DNA of 10,000 bases from Halocaridina rubra (GCA_037179515.1 JAXCGZ010021426.1:7501-17500), one strand, 5' to 3'. Counted from the first letter of the stretch, positions 1 to 7,886 are shown. Notes: generated by a model from the sequence alone, not told the origin. A program made the numbers and translations.

Positions 1-423
1 TGTAGGGCCTTATTTAACAACAAATCTGTGTAAGAAAGGTACATATTTTGTGAGAAATATGAGAGGATAGTAGATTGTTGCATAACTTCCACCAAAATAG
101 GAGTTATTCATTCCAGAGAGAAATGGTTCAATAAAGAGTGTAAGAGAGCTATGGAGTGGAGAGACACATGTTGGAAAAGGTATAGGGGAAGACAAAATAT
201 AAATGCCTGGCAGGCTTATAAAAAAACAAGAAATGATTATCTAAGTAAAAGAAGAGAGGCAGAGAAAGACTATGAAAGGGATATCACCAGGAAGGCTATA
301 GAAAATACCAAATTATTCTACAGCTTTATCAGAGGAAAACTGAATGCAAAAGAACGGGTTTTAAAGCTAAAGAGAGAGATGGAAACATCACTGAGACAGA
401 TGAAGAGATATGCGAATAATTGA
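1..423 (+). pseudogene. Retrotransposon ORF2 remnant: endonuclease-RT linker
   Basis: Reading frame 1 carries the charged, helix-rich linker between the endonuclease and reverse transcriptase of CR1-like ORF2 proteins. Landmarks are EKWFNKECKRAMEWRD (from 118), the W-x(2)-Y-R spacing of CWKRYRGRQN (about 169-198), YLSKRREAEKDYERDI (about 238-285) and KLFYSFIRGKLNAKERV (about 310-360). The frame has an in-frame TAA near position 31 and is lost near 370-420, where the RT entry region moves to other frames. Reading through from the window edge supports a fragment of a larger protein; the internal ATG at 151 is not a real start. This stretch has no catalytic role. It is useful for recognising the family. 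Confidence 0.75.
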
Positions 424-1136
424 ACAAGGAGTTTCAGTCAGTATTTACAGCAGAAAATACCCCACCCCCCAGATTGCAGAGATAAGAGCTTGTGAGCCGG
501 TATTAGAGAACATCATCTTTTCAGCCACAGAGTTATGTAAAGTGCTAATGAAGTTAGATGCCCATAAAGCTACAGGTCCTGATGATATATCCCCTCATGT
601 ACTTAAAAAAATACACAAACTCAGTATTAGCAGCACTAAGTATCATGATTGAAAAGTCGCTGGAGTCAGGGGAGATTCCAAGATACTGGAATCAAGTGAA
701 CGTGGTACCTATCTTTAAAAAGGGAAGGAGGGATACGGCTCTAAACAGTAGACCTGTTTCCTTGATCAGCATAGTTTGCAAAGGTATGGAGAAACTACTA
801 AGGAAACACATCTCTCTTCACTTGGAATCCTTCAACTATTTGTCAGTGAGACAGCATGGCTTCAGAGAAGGTAGATCAGCGGTAATAAACTTATTAGAAT
901 TTTATAATAAGGTAAGCCGAATCTCACAAGAAAGAGAGGGCTGGGCAGATTGCATATACCTATACTTCCAGAAAGCACTTTCCACAGTCCCACACGGGCG
1001 ACTTATTAAGAAGCTGCAAGCAATGGCAAGACTAAGTGGAAATGTCTTGGAATGGGCAAAAACATGCTTAGAAGGTAGAGAGCATAGGGTTAGAGTAAAA
1101 CTATGTCTGAATGGAGAAGAGTTAGTAGTGGAATTC
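424..1136 (+). pseudogene. Retrotransposon ORF2 remnant: RT fingers and palm up to motif A
   Basis: Several frames together read as the first half of a reverse transcriptase. NKEFQSVFTAEN (about 424-460) is followed by a frame change in a C-rich run near 460-470. LDAHKATGPDDISPHVLKK runs to about 612, where a frameshift in a run of A occurs. After it come SLESGEIPRYWNQVNVVPIF, SRPVSLISIVCKGMEKLL and QHGFREGRSAVINLLEF. Motif A reads DCIYLYFQKALSTVPH, where the family normally has an aspartate in YLDF. The Tyr codon at 963-965 replaces that catalytic metal-binding Asp, so this copy could not polymerise DNA even if its frames were intact. The segment ends near 1136, where the frame shifts again after the GREHRVRVK region. 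Assignment to RT is confident; the exact breakpoints are approximate. Confidence 0.85.
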
Positions 1137-1495
1137 CACATTATCCAGTTTTAGGGCCACTTATGTTCCTTCTATATGTAAATGACCTGCCAGAATCTGT
1201 AAATTCATTCATGAATGTGTTTGAAGACGATGCAAAGATTGTGAATAAAGTAAGAAACGAGACCAATGGTAGAGTACTTCAGGAAGACCAAAATAGTCTG
1301 TATGAGTGGTCAGAAAAGTGGCTAATGAAATTCAATACTTCAAAATGTAAGGTAATGAGAATGAGTACAAGAGCAAGAAGGCCAAAACTTGACTACTCAA
1401 TTGCAGGAGCAGAACTTCAAGCGACAGAGAATGAGAAAGATCTAGGAATAAATGTACTGGCAGATGGAAAAGGAAATTCAGAAATACTTAGGTAA
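1103..1495 (+). pseudogene. Retrotransposon ORF2 remnant: RT motifs B, C and thumb
   Basis: This frame (130 codons) continues the palm. SEWRRVSSGIPHYPVLGPL is motif B, normally SGVPQGSVLGPL, so the PQGS core is damaged. It is followed by FLLYVNDLPESV. Motif C reads FEDD at 1220-1231, where the family has FADD; both aspartates remain, so this half of the active site is preserved. Next comes a thumb-like helix with SLYEWSEKWLMKFNTSKCKVM and ENEKDLGINVLADGK. A TAG ends the frame at 1493-1495. Compared with relatives, about 35-40 codons normally lying between the DLG region and the RPKLEYA motif are missing, which suggests an internal deletion near 1480-1497. The start at 1103 is not a biological start. 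Confidence 0.85.
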
Positions 1496-1676
1496 CCTAT
1501 ATGCGGCCAAAGCTTGAATATGCACTCCCCTTTTGGAATCCAAACTTGAAAAAGTGAGTAGTTTAGCTGGAAAAAGTTCAAAGACATGTAATGAAACTAG
1601 TGCCAGAAATACGCCTCTCAGTTATGATGAGAGGCTGAGGGAGTTAGCATACCATCACCCGAAGCTAGAAGAATTA
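1495..1676 (+). pseudogene. Retrotransposon ORF2 remnant: C-terminal region before the insertion
   Basis: Short frame-shifted pieces read as the C-terminal region that follows the RT thumb. TYMRPKLEYALPFWNPNLKK (1495-1554) ends in TGA at 1555. LEKVQRHVMKLVPEIR (about 1569-1615) follows, then SYDERLRELAYHHPKLEEL (about 1620-1676). In CR1/L2-like proteins the next block normally contains RGDM followed by the KILHG-type motif. Here the retroelement stops at the inverted repeat of a DNA transposon, and that next block appears 7.4 kb downstream at about 9109. The apparent continuation into 1677-1733 is translated transposon TIR, not retroelement protein. Confidence 0.75.
1673..1676 (+). repeat. 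Candidate left target-site duplication (ATTA)
   Basis: ATTA lies just outside the left inverted repeat and is matched by ATTA at 9101-9104 just outside the right one. The spacing to the conserved CGGGAGCTAGC end differs (GTC on the left, C on the right), so either the outermost bases have decayed or the match is chance in AT-rich DNA. Confidence 0.35.
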
Positions 1677-2256
1677 GTCCGGGAGCTAGCACAGATTTGT
1701 ATTAGATCTCGAGTACAAAAGGTGGTGGAATGAGGATCTCAGGATGGTCATTCTTAAGTTATGCAATTGGTGCGTTTAGTAGGGGGCGCTGCTTGAAGTG
1801 CACCCCAAAATCAGTTTAAATTACATTTTTGAGTACATCAACCAAACCTGTGATAAATGTTTCGTTTTGGTACTCTGATTGCATATATGCCATTCTTAAA
1901 TGACACAATTGGTGCAAAACGCATTTAAGAAGGGCCTGTAGGGGGCGCTAGGTTTGCTACTGTCACATTTAAATCACAATTTGAGTACATCAACAAAACT
2001 TTGTGGAAGTATACCCTAGACCTTCCTGATGAAGGATCAGTAATTCTCAAGTGTTGAATATGGTGCAAAACCCATTAAAGAACGGCCTAAAGAGGGCACT
2101 AATTTTAGCACATTTAAACCACATCTTAAATACATCAATGAATCTTTGTGGAAATATCCTTTAGTCCTTCCTGATATAGGATCAGTAGTTCTTAAGTATC
2201 CAATTTGGTGCAATACCCATTTAAGAACGGCCTAAAGAGAGCGCTATATTAGCACA
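1677..2256 (+). repeat. Left terminal inverted repeat, built of ~145 bp tandem units
   Basis: Matches the reverse complement of about 8550-9100. The outer 44 bases from 1680 differ from the right copy at about four positions. The block 1725-1890 is also very similar, including TGGTGGAATGAGGATCTC and TGTGATAAATGTTTCGTTTTGG. Inside, about three and a half tandem units start at about 1750, 1891, 2043 and 2188. Each begins with an ATTCTTAAG-like box followed by AATTGGTGCAAAACCCATTT, AAGAACGGCCTAAAGAGGG, a GGCGCT box, a CACATTTAAACCACA block, a GAGTACATCAA block and CCTTCCTGAT-AGGATCAGTA. The repeat ends near 2256, where similarity to the right copy is lost. Confidence 0.9.
1750..2256 (+). repeat. 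Tandem array of ~141-152 bp subunits inside the left TIR
   Basis: Unit starts at about 1750, 1891, 2043 and 2188 give spacings of about 141, 152 and 145 bases, the last unit being partial. Each unit has a GTTCTTAA-like arm and, about 30 bases later, a TTAAGAAC-like arm, which can pair as a hairpin. Units also carry a smaller palindrome of the form CTGAT-n5-ATCAG near their ends (for example about 2171-2185). Repeated subterminal boxes are commonly transposase-binding sites in DNA transposons; that role here is inferred. Confidence 0.8.
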
Positions 2257-3304
2257 TAGAGGTATAATTTTGATTTTATATCTCTATGACCTCATTATAT
2301 GCCATGACTCAAATTTAGTAGGAATATTCTTGAATCTGATAACGAAGGAACTCTAAATGCGCTTACTTATTTATTTATTAGTGCAAGTTTATAATAAAAT
2401 TAAAAAAATGCACAATGAGAAAAGGTGCATAAGTGATGTGTGCAATATAATATGTGCCAATGCTGTTTACAATTCGATATTCTTATATAGGTATTTACCT
2501 GAATGTTATTATATAATATTTAACTTAACTTTTCTAATTAAGTAATGCAAACTGAATTGTGTCTTGTCCTGTCAGTCTCATAACAAGGTGGCTATTTTAC
2601 AGGATGGGACATAGCCAGCTTTACTGTACAGGTATGTATATTTTTATGATAAAGTCAAGTATGACATGGCATCATTGATTAACCCTTTTAGTGTGGGTGC
2701 CGTTTTGTTCAGTTTATTCTGACCACTATTAGATGTGTTGATTCAGCTTAGAAAAGACTTCTAGTTATTAAATGGTTACACACTTTCTCAATCTACCATA
2801 TAGCTATCCCAGATCCTTATTAAACAGTATAAAATTGTGTAAATATAACTAGAATAACATAAGCAAGCACGTCACCAGCACTGAAAGAGTTAAAGCAATG
2901 GGAATTATTTCCAACATATTCAGTGAACAAGCATATGAATCATGCAGATTTTACAGTTTTTCTAGTCTAATATTTCACACCTTTGGCAAGAGGACATTCA
3001 CTATTCAGGTAGTAATAGATATTGCAGTAAACATTTCTAATTATATGCTGTAACAGGGATGGCCCTGCACTAACATGTCTATGTTCAAATGATTATGCAC
3101 TTTGAAACCAAAAGCACCTCTTGAGAGACTCATCTGTACTAATTAGTGTACATATACAATATCAGACTTGATATAAATCTAATGCTTAAGCTTATAAAAC
3201 ACATCAAAACTGCTAATGACTCACTCACACACTGTTTTGAGAATATGCCTATGATCTTCAGTTCCACTAATTATCATCTCAGCCTGCCTTTCTGTTACAT
3301 GATT
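2257..3304. other. AT-rich non-coding interval between left TIR and transposase stop
   Basis: No protein similarity was recognised here on either strand; short open frames such as 2357-2545 look like chance in AT-rich DNA. On the transposase strand this is the 3' side of the gene. The first AATAAA-type polyadenylation hexamer I find downstream of the stop is at 2713-2718 (minus strand), inside the small MITE and about 590 bases away. That is far for an ordinary 3' end and not convincing. The interval contains a TTAA-flanked MITE at 2679-2893, listed separately. Confidence 0.6.
2683..2889. mobile_element. piggyBac-like MITE (~207 bp) flanked by TTAA
   Basis: TTAA occurs at 2679-2682 and again at 2890-2893. 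Just inside, the left end reads CCCTTTTAGTGTGGGTGCCGT. The right end, read on the other strand, begins CTCTTTCAGTG and continues to match, giving 16 of 21 matches by hand alignment. A TTAA target duplication followed by a CCC/CYCTTT-type terminus is the established signature of piggyBac elements and their non-autonomous derivatives. No coding capacity is present in 207 bases, so it would depend on a transposase elsewhere. It lies inside the larger transposon and so probably inserted after it, unless the family carried it before spreading. Confidence 0.6.
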
Positions 3305-3800
3305 CTAGTCATCCTCATCACAACTGCCCTCTTCATCTGAAGAATCAATGTCCATATCATCCTCCTCTTCATTGTCTATTGCTTCCATTTCCTCTGTCTC
3401 TGGGGTAAGGCTTTCAGGGAGTTGCTCCCCTTCGAACCAAACCAGTTTATAATGGACATCATCCACCTGCCAGCCATTTTCTTCAGAGGGATGCTGCTCT
3501 ATATGAGTTTTATCTGCACTTCTCCACATGTTGGCAACAAAGGAGGCACACTTAATGTGAGGATTGAACTCATCTTCACAAGACAGTAGCTCAATTGCAT
3601 CTATGCCCTTCAAAATGGCTAGTAGATGTTTTCCATTTCTTTTTGGTCCATATGTCTGCATGAACTTCTCGTACCTCCAATCATTCAACCTGGTGCTTGC
3701 ACTATCCTCAGCTCCATACGTTGTGGCCGTGAACCTCTGAAGAGAAGTTTTTGTCTTTTGGAAACTGTAGTGTTCGTTGCCATTACTCAGAAAAACTTCT
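3305..3800 (-). pseudogene. C-terminal region and acidic tail of the XPG-bearing transposon protein
   Basis: Reached from the nuclease frame by a one-base shift in a run of T codons near 3793. It reads LSNGNEHYSFQKTKTSLQRF, TATTYGAEDSASTRLNDWRY, GWQVDDVHYKLVWFEGEQLP and ends at TAG 3305. The GW-x(6)-Y-x(3)-WFEG block with following proline is a conserved ending in related proteins, as I remember them. Codons of this frame upstream of about 3800 (to 3937) are an out-of-frame shadow. The last 30 or so residues are strongly acidic (EEEDDMDIDSSDEEGSCDEDD-like), a feature often seen in nuclear proteins that contact histones or basic partners. Its role here is unknown. Confidence 0.65.
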
Positions 3801-4969
3801 GGTAGTGAGGTTGTTTTCCTAAAGTTTTGAAAGGCCTTACCTTCCCTTTTCTGACAAACGCTGATGTATAGTCCGATCCCGTGAATGCATGGAAAGCTGG
3901 CAATGCTGCACAAAGATCTGGTCCTAGTTCCTTCCATATTGCAGTCAGGCTGACATAACGATGATTATTCTTTGAAACTGTTCCAATATTATTCCACAAT
4001 GTTGACTGAAATCTATAACAGTGGTACAATAATATCACTGCAATATCTGTGTCTGACGTCCTGACCACTATGTTTCCATTCTCAAGATCAGCTGATAAGG
4101 AGTTCAGACAAATCTTTGTGTCTGCCTCCTCATGGTTGTTCCTTAATCCGTCCACCGTGTCTCGCTGCATCACACCCTCCGTCACCTGGAACTTATAACA
4201 TTCCCCTGGTACATCTAGGAAGACTTCACGATTGCACAAAATGTTTGCATACGAAGAGTCTTGCCATTCATTTGCAAGAAACTGAGGTAGCTGCTTCTTG
4301 AATGACTTGGACTTTAGAGCATCATTTAGTTGTCTTGGCAGTCGCCTCTGCTTTGGTCCCGTGATGATGAAGGTTCTGTCATCGGATCCCCGCCTGTCTC
4401 TTTCTGTGTCCTTAATTGAAGTCTGCGGATAGTCATCAAAGGCTATGTGTATGCGTTTGGCTGATGTTATTAAACTCTGGGTAAGAATACTTCTAGCTAA
4501 CCCGCCATATGTGAGGGTCAAATTTGGTTACAAGGTATGCAAGAGGAACTGTCCAACTATGATGTAAGCACTAACTTCCTTTGGCCGCTCTTCGAGACCT
4601 TTCACTTTATTCTCCAATATATTAGAGAGGGCACTCTTTTCGGTCTTTGTCATTACTTCGTCATGGCTGGCCAAGGACAGAGGTACTGGGATCAATGTGT
4701 ACTGCAGAATATGCTGCATGTCAAGTTTCTTCTTGCTGGACAGCACAAGGAGACGTCCCATCAGATCATGTAATCCTTTAAGGGTTGCAACTTTTGTGTT
4801 CTCAGTCCGACGATTACTTGCACATCCATCTACTAAGGTTTTCAGCTTTTTTTTCTTTCTTGGACTTTCAAACTTTGCTGGATCACTCTCACAAGCTTGG
4901 ATGAATTCCTTGTATCTAGCTTTTCCATTGGTTGGTACATTGAGGAGGTTCACAGATTCCGTTAGTAGT
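3787..4969 (-). pseudogene. XPG/FEN-type nuclease domain of the transposon protein
   Basis: A single frame broken only by the TAA at 4530-4528. It opens with LLTESVNLLNV, RYKEFIQACESDPAKFESPR and KKLDMQHILQYTLIPVPLSL, then LTYGGLARSILTQ. The nuclease features follow: an N-region-like AFDDYPQTSIKDTERDRRG (two Asp at 4437-4432), an I-region-like NHEEADTKICL (acidic residues at 4131-4120), VVRTSDTDIAVILLYH (Asp-x-Asp at 4053-4045), and HAFTGSDYTSAF (3879-3868). The last resembles the GSDY/GCDY of the helix-hairpin region of FEN1 and XPG. In XPG-family nucleases these acidic residues bind the two metal ions that cut branched DNA. All the ones I can identify are retained here. The likely role is processing DNA ends or flaps during transposition. 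Confidence 0.7.
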
Positions 4970-5512
4970 CCCTTTACCTGTGCTTATATTGTACGATACC
5001 TCAGATGCATCCTGGTTTTCAAATGGATTGTTCGTGTCCAAGATTTGTTTGGTGATTTTCTGAAGATCTTCATTGTAATGTTGAATTCGTCTTGGTCTAA
5101 GTTCTGCAGTGACATCATCTTTACTGATCAATCCTGTCATCTCTTGCAGCTGACTAATGAATGATGCTCGAGTAACATATGTTACCATCCATCTGAGGTG
5201 AGCGGAGTAGTCATTAATGAAAGAGGTGATTCCTGTCAGTCGAGATGCGGCATCAGCATTGATAGTTTGCTCTAGTGTCAAATCCACAGGAATTATGCTG
5301 AAATCATGTTCTGTCCTCTGCACTGTGAATACACCCTGGTCAAGTATCTCTCTAAGGCCAGGATGCGTTTCATCAATATTCAGCAAGTCCAATTGGTATT
5401 TTGTTAACCAGAGGGAATAGTTAATGGGGGCTGTGGCAAAGATCAGGTCAATGATTGGTATCACGGTGAAGACAAAGAGCTCAATGTTATTTGTCCGGAT
5501 TGCTCTTTCAAG
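4970..5512 (-). pseudogene. Transposase region with LEQTINADAASRL block
   Basis: Continues in the same frame past the TGA at 5513 with LERAIRTNNIELFVFTVIP, IDLIFATAPINYSLWLTKYQ, LLNIDETHPGLREILDQGVF and VDLTLEQTINADAASRLTGI. Then follow FINDYSAHLRWMVTYVTRAS and a helical stretch with ELRPRRIQHYNEDLQKI and DTNNPFENQD. The LEQTINADA segment (Glu at 5272-5270) is among the best conserved parts of the family and is a candidate for the third catalytic acidic residue. The internal Met at 5464 is not a real start. The frame is lost near 4970, where the correct reading moves to the next segment. Distal codons of this frame (PPQCTNQWKS) are out-of-frame translation. Confidence 0.7.
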
Positions 5513-6040
5513 TCAGTGAAATATATTAATGTACTCCACATACATCATCCAGAACTTTGCAGTGTATCCATGAGCTCCTGATACAATTGTCTTGGTGAAT
5601 TCAAAATATTCTTTGGAATACTTCTCAAAAAGATCTGTACCGACCATCAGCTCAAGTCCCTGTTCTCCTGCATTGGGATCAGTTTTCACGGTAGATAATC
5701 AGGGTGTGAAGCTTTTCCCTGAAGTCACATGTTTCTAGAAATGCTTTGAAATGCAGGCGTTCGAAGGCAAGGGCAAGTAGAGGATGGAGCCTCTTGCATC
5801 GGTTGAAGTGTTTTCCCGTGAAGAACCCATTCAAAGAACCTGGCGCAAGGACTCCAGTCTCTGTAAGCATGTCCGGTCCTCCTGATTCTGCTATGAGTTT
5901 TCCAACGGCCTTGAAGAATGCCATCTCTACATAGAAAGCACCCATCATGATGAACACATTGTCAAATGTTGGGGATTCTTAGCCTGGATTTGCATAGCTA
6001 GTTTCGCTGCCGCAAGGTCATATGTAACCAGCCCATACTC
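5513..6040 (-). pseudogene. Transposase central region with VTYDLA and SGGP blocks
   Basis: Directly after the TAA at 6041 the frame reads EYGLVTYDLAAAKLAMQIQ, with an Asp at 6019-6017 that follows a beta-strand-like VTY and is a candidate second catalytic acidic residue. A frameshift near 5972 leads to DNVFIMMGAFYVEMAFFKAV, KLIAESGGPDMLTETGVLAP, FFTGKHFNRCKRLHPLLALA and FERLHFKAFLETC. This frame ends at TGA 5679. After a further frameshift near 5690 come GEQGLELMVGTDLFEKYSKE and TKTIVSGAHGYTAKFWMMYV, up to a TGA at 5515-5513. From memory, relatives carry His in the GAF(H) block where this copy has Tyr. The strong conservation of this block across animals makes the family assignment firm even though it has no standard name. 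Confidence 0.7.
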
Positions 6041-6751
6041 TTAGTTACATTCTTTGACACACTTCTGGGTTGTCTGGAGCATTTGTCGGACTACTGACAA
6101 GCTGATGATGGGCTTGTTAAGGTTTGGCATATATCTCACTTTCTGTTTTGGTAGCTGATCCTTGTAGAAGATAGCATTAAAGCCAACCCATATGGGAAGA
6201 ACATCAGTCTCAAATGTGTGGCTCATCATCCATACGAGGTCCAGATGTCTTGCAGTCATTGTCACGTATAGTAGGGTGAAAATGGAAGTGACCTTGTATG
6301 CAAAGGTCTTGATTTTGGGGACACCAAAATAGGGGACAAGAGATGTGTCTGCAACAGTGAGAGACCTCTTCTTCTTGACAGTCATCTTTGCTTCTGGTGT
6401 TGCCTTTGTAATTGGTGTTGGTGTTTCACTACTCTGTTGACTGATGGGACGATTATCCGGCAAGTTCTGATGCAGAATCTCCATTGTATCATGCATTGTA
6501 TCACTTCCGGACAACGTCTGTGTTATTTCATCAAAGTTATCAAAGACGAGTCCCATTGGAGCTCCTGCCAAAGTCTCCTCAGAGCACACTTCTTTCCTCT
6601 CTTGGATGGCTTCAACAGTTGCTGTTTCGAGTTCTTCCAAGCATGAATAGTTTAGACAATACCCAAACCAATTCAGAACTTCAACAAGCTTCTTGCTATC
6701 TGTGATTGATCTTATAGCCATACCTAGAGTTACATGTTTTACTGGTTTTGC
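6041..6751 (-). pseudogene. Transposase central region with DNFD motif
   Basis: Entered through a frameshift near 6745, this is one of the longer intact frames (226 codons from an internal Met at 6721, preceded by AKPVKHVTLG). It contains LGMAIRSITDSKKLVEVLN, then VFDNFDEITQTLSGSDTMHD (DNFD at 6541-6530), a low-complexity Ser/Thr/Pro stretch with a KKKRS basic patch, and PIWVGFNAIFY followed by PIISLSVVRQML. It ends at a TAA (6043-6041), after which the same frame continues in conserved sequence, so that stop is a disabling change and not the natural end. A hydrophobic strand followed by Asp (VFD) is what the first catalytic residue of an RNase H-like transposase looks like. This reading is inference. 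Confidence 0.65.
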
Positions 6752-7262
6752 ACTGCCTCTTTGGACAAAAGCAATGCATCTTGACTTATGGAATCAATGC
6801 GAAGCTTAATTTGTCTTCCACATTGGTCAGATGTGTTGCCAGTGTACAGAACTTTGAAGAAGTTCAGCACGGCCTGGGGCACAATTGCGTCCCCATCTCT
6901 GACATCATTCAGTGTTGGATTCTCTGGTACATCTTTTATTGTAGCATTTAACAGCTGCTTTCTCTATGTTACAGCTGCTCGGTTGAGGAGTCGTTCCTCA
7001 GACTCTGTGTAGTCATAAGCCACAATTACAAAATCATCAGCAAGTACAGCATTGTAAAGAACATTACTCAATTTCTTGCCAGTCGAACTCTGAACCTTGA
7101 TTTTGGACCTAAACCTATTTGTTGGGTTTTGCAACAAACTGTGCCTATGCACAGATGTCAACAGTTCTGCACGTTTGTCGGCAATTACAGATTTCTCAAC
7201 ATATTCATGGATATTTCTAACTGCATTTAATGTCTTTTTCTGGCTAATGTCATCCTTTTTTT
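6739..7262 (-). pseudogene. Transposase segment between zinc region and LGMA block
   Basis: After a frameshift in the run of A codons near 7256, the protein continues as KDDISQKKTLNAVRNIHEYV, then LLTSVHRHSLLQ and IKVQSSTGKKLSNVLYN. It reaches LNRAAVT and a TAG at 6966-6964. In the same frame it goes on through VPQAVLNFFKVLYTGNTSDQ and IKLRIDSISQDALLLSKEA to a TAA at 6741-6739. The DSI-QD block followed by a short gap and the LGMA block is a recurring pair in related animal proteins, as I remember them. No catalytic residues were identified. The segment is mostly alpha-helical in appearance and lies before the first candidate acidic catalytic position. Confidence 0.6.
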
Positions 7263-7886
7263 TTATCTGTACTAGAAGCTGTACCAGCTGCAAGCAAGAA
7301 TGCACTCTTGCATGTATGATGATACTTGGCTTCTTTTGCCACCAGGTCTACACCAACAACTTTTGAAAGGATAGTTGTATCCTGAAGTAGTTCAGCAGCC
7401 TCTTGAATCTTCTGTCCTGCCTCTAATGTTTCATATGATTCTAAAAGTTAAATTTTTTCTTCCTCTTTTTATTATATAAAAGGCAAGTGACAGGAAGTAT
7501 TCCAGATGAAGAGGGCTCACCATCATCATATACTCTTATGTTGGAACGCAAATGCGCCGAATTCCTTTCAGGAGCTCATGTTGTGGATGTAACAGCTGTG
7601 AGTTTCTGGTAACAGGCTACATGATACCCATCATTCTCATCTGGGTTCTGAGGCAAGCTGCCAACCAAGTCAAAATAAACAGATTTCGGAAATTGGGGTT
7701 TTGCACGCATCTTCTCAGCTGTCACTTGCACAGTACTGCAGTTCTTCTCATCGAAGGGTAAAACATCACAACGTGGTTTCTTTACCGAGGGTTTCCCGGC
7801 ATGGGGAATAAAACACCTGTCATGCTTGGGGCCAAGATCATCGTTGTTTGCAGGTTCAGGTGACTCCATAATATCTTTGCAGAGAC
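7250..7886 (-). pseudogene. Transposase N-terminal zinc-ligand region
   Basis: Two Cys/His modules can be seen. In the first, a Cys near 7815 is followed much later by GYHVACYQKLTAV, with His at 7623-7621 and Cys at 7614-7612. A TGA at 7578-7576 then interrupts the frame, which continues with IRVYDDGEPSSSGILPVTC. The second module reads CLLYNKKRKKK (Cys at 7485-7483), where relatives, from memory, have C-x2-C, so one ligand appears lost (Tyr at 7476-7474). After a frameshift near 7443 come QKIQEAAELLQDTTIL and AKEAKYHHTCKSAFLL, giving the H-x2-C half (about 7321-7310). The frame ends with TGA at 7250 after a run of lysine codons. Zinc-binding N-termini in DNA transposases usually bind the TIRs; that role here is inferred. 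Confidence 0.65.

Larger units (their letters stand above)
1..1676 (+). mobile_element. 5'-side fragment of a CR1/L2-like non-LTR retrotransposon, interrupted by a DNA transposon
   Basis: A decayed retroelement read on the plus strand. It enters from outside the window and stops where the inverted repeat of a DNA transposon begins. In order it shows the linker after the endonuclease (EKWFNKECKRA), the RT entry region (HKATGPDDISP), the RT core (NVVPIFKKG, QHGFREGRS), a PQG-type motif B replaced by PHYPVLGPL, motif C as FEDD, and the RPKLEYA / SYDERLREL C-terminal region. These are established landmarks of the CR1/L2/Jockey-type RT group. The same protein resumes on the same strand at about 9105, so the two pieces are one element split by a later insertion. 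No endonuclease domain or 5' end is visible. The exact clade (CR1, L2 or Rex) cannot be assigned by eye. Confidence 0.85.

Noticed and set aside
1677..1733. Continuation of the retroelement reading frame to a TGA at 1731-1733
   Set aside because: The bases from 1680 match the right TIR in inverted orientation, so this is transposon end sequence translated by chance.
1750..2256. CRISPR-like or satellite array
   Set aside because: The units are ~145 bp, imperfect and mirrored at the other end of the element. This is a TIR structure and not a short-repeat/spacer array.
2603..2631. 29-base plus-strand stretch bounded by TTTTACAG and CAG|GTATGT, like a tiny exon
   Set aside because: There are no flanking coding exons on the plus strand. 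It lies in the non-coding interval of an opposite-strand transposon, so the match to splice consensus is probably chance.
4697..5164. 155-codon open frame on the plus strand
   Set aside because: Antisense to well-recognised transposase blocks read on the minus strand, and itself unrecognisable. It is a shadow frame.
7867..7869. ATG at 7869 as the transposase start
   Set aside because: The upstream LCKDI codons are open and join in phase to a predicted exon with its own ATG at 8281. The 7869 start remains possible if the intron model is wrong.
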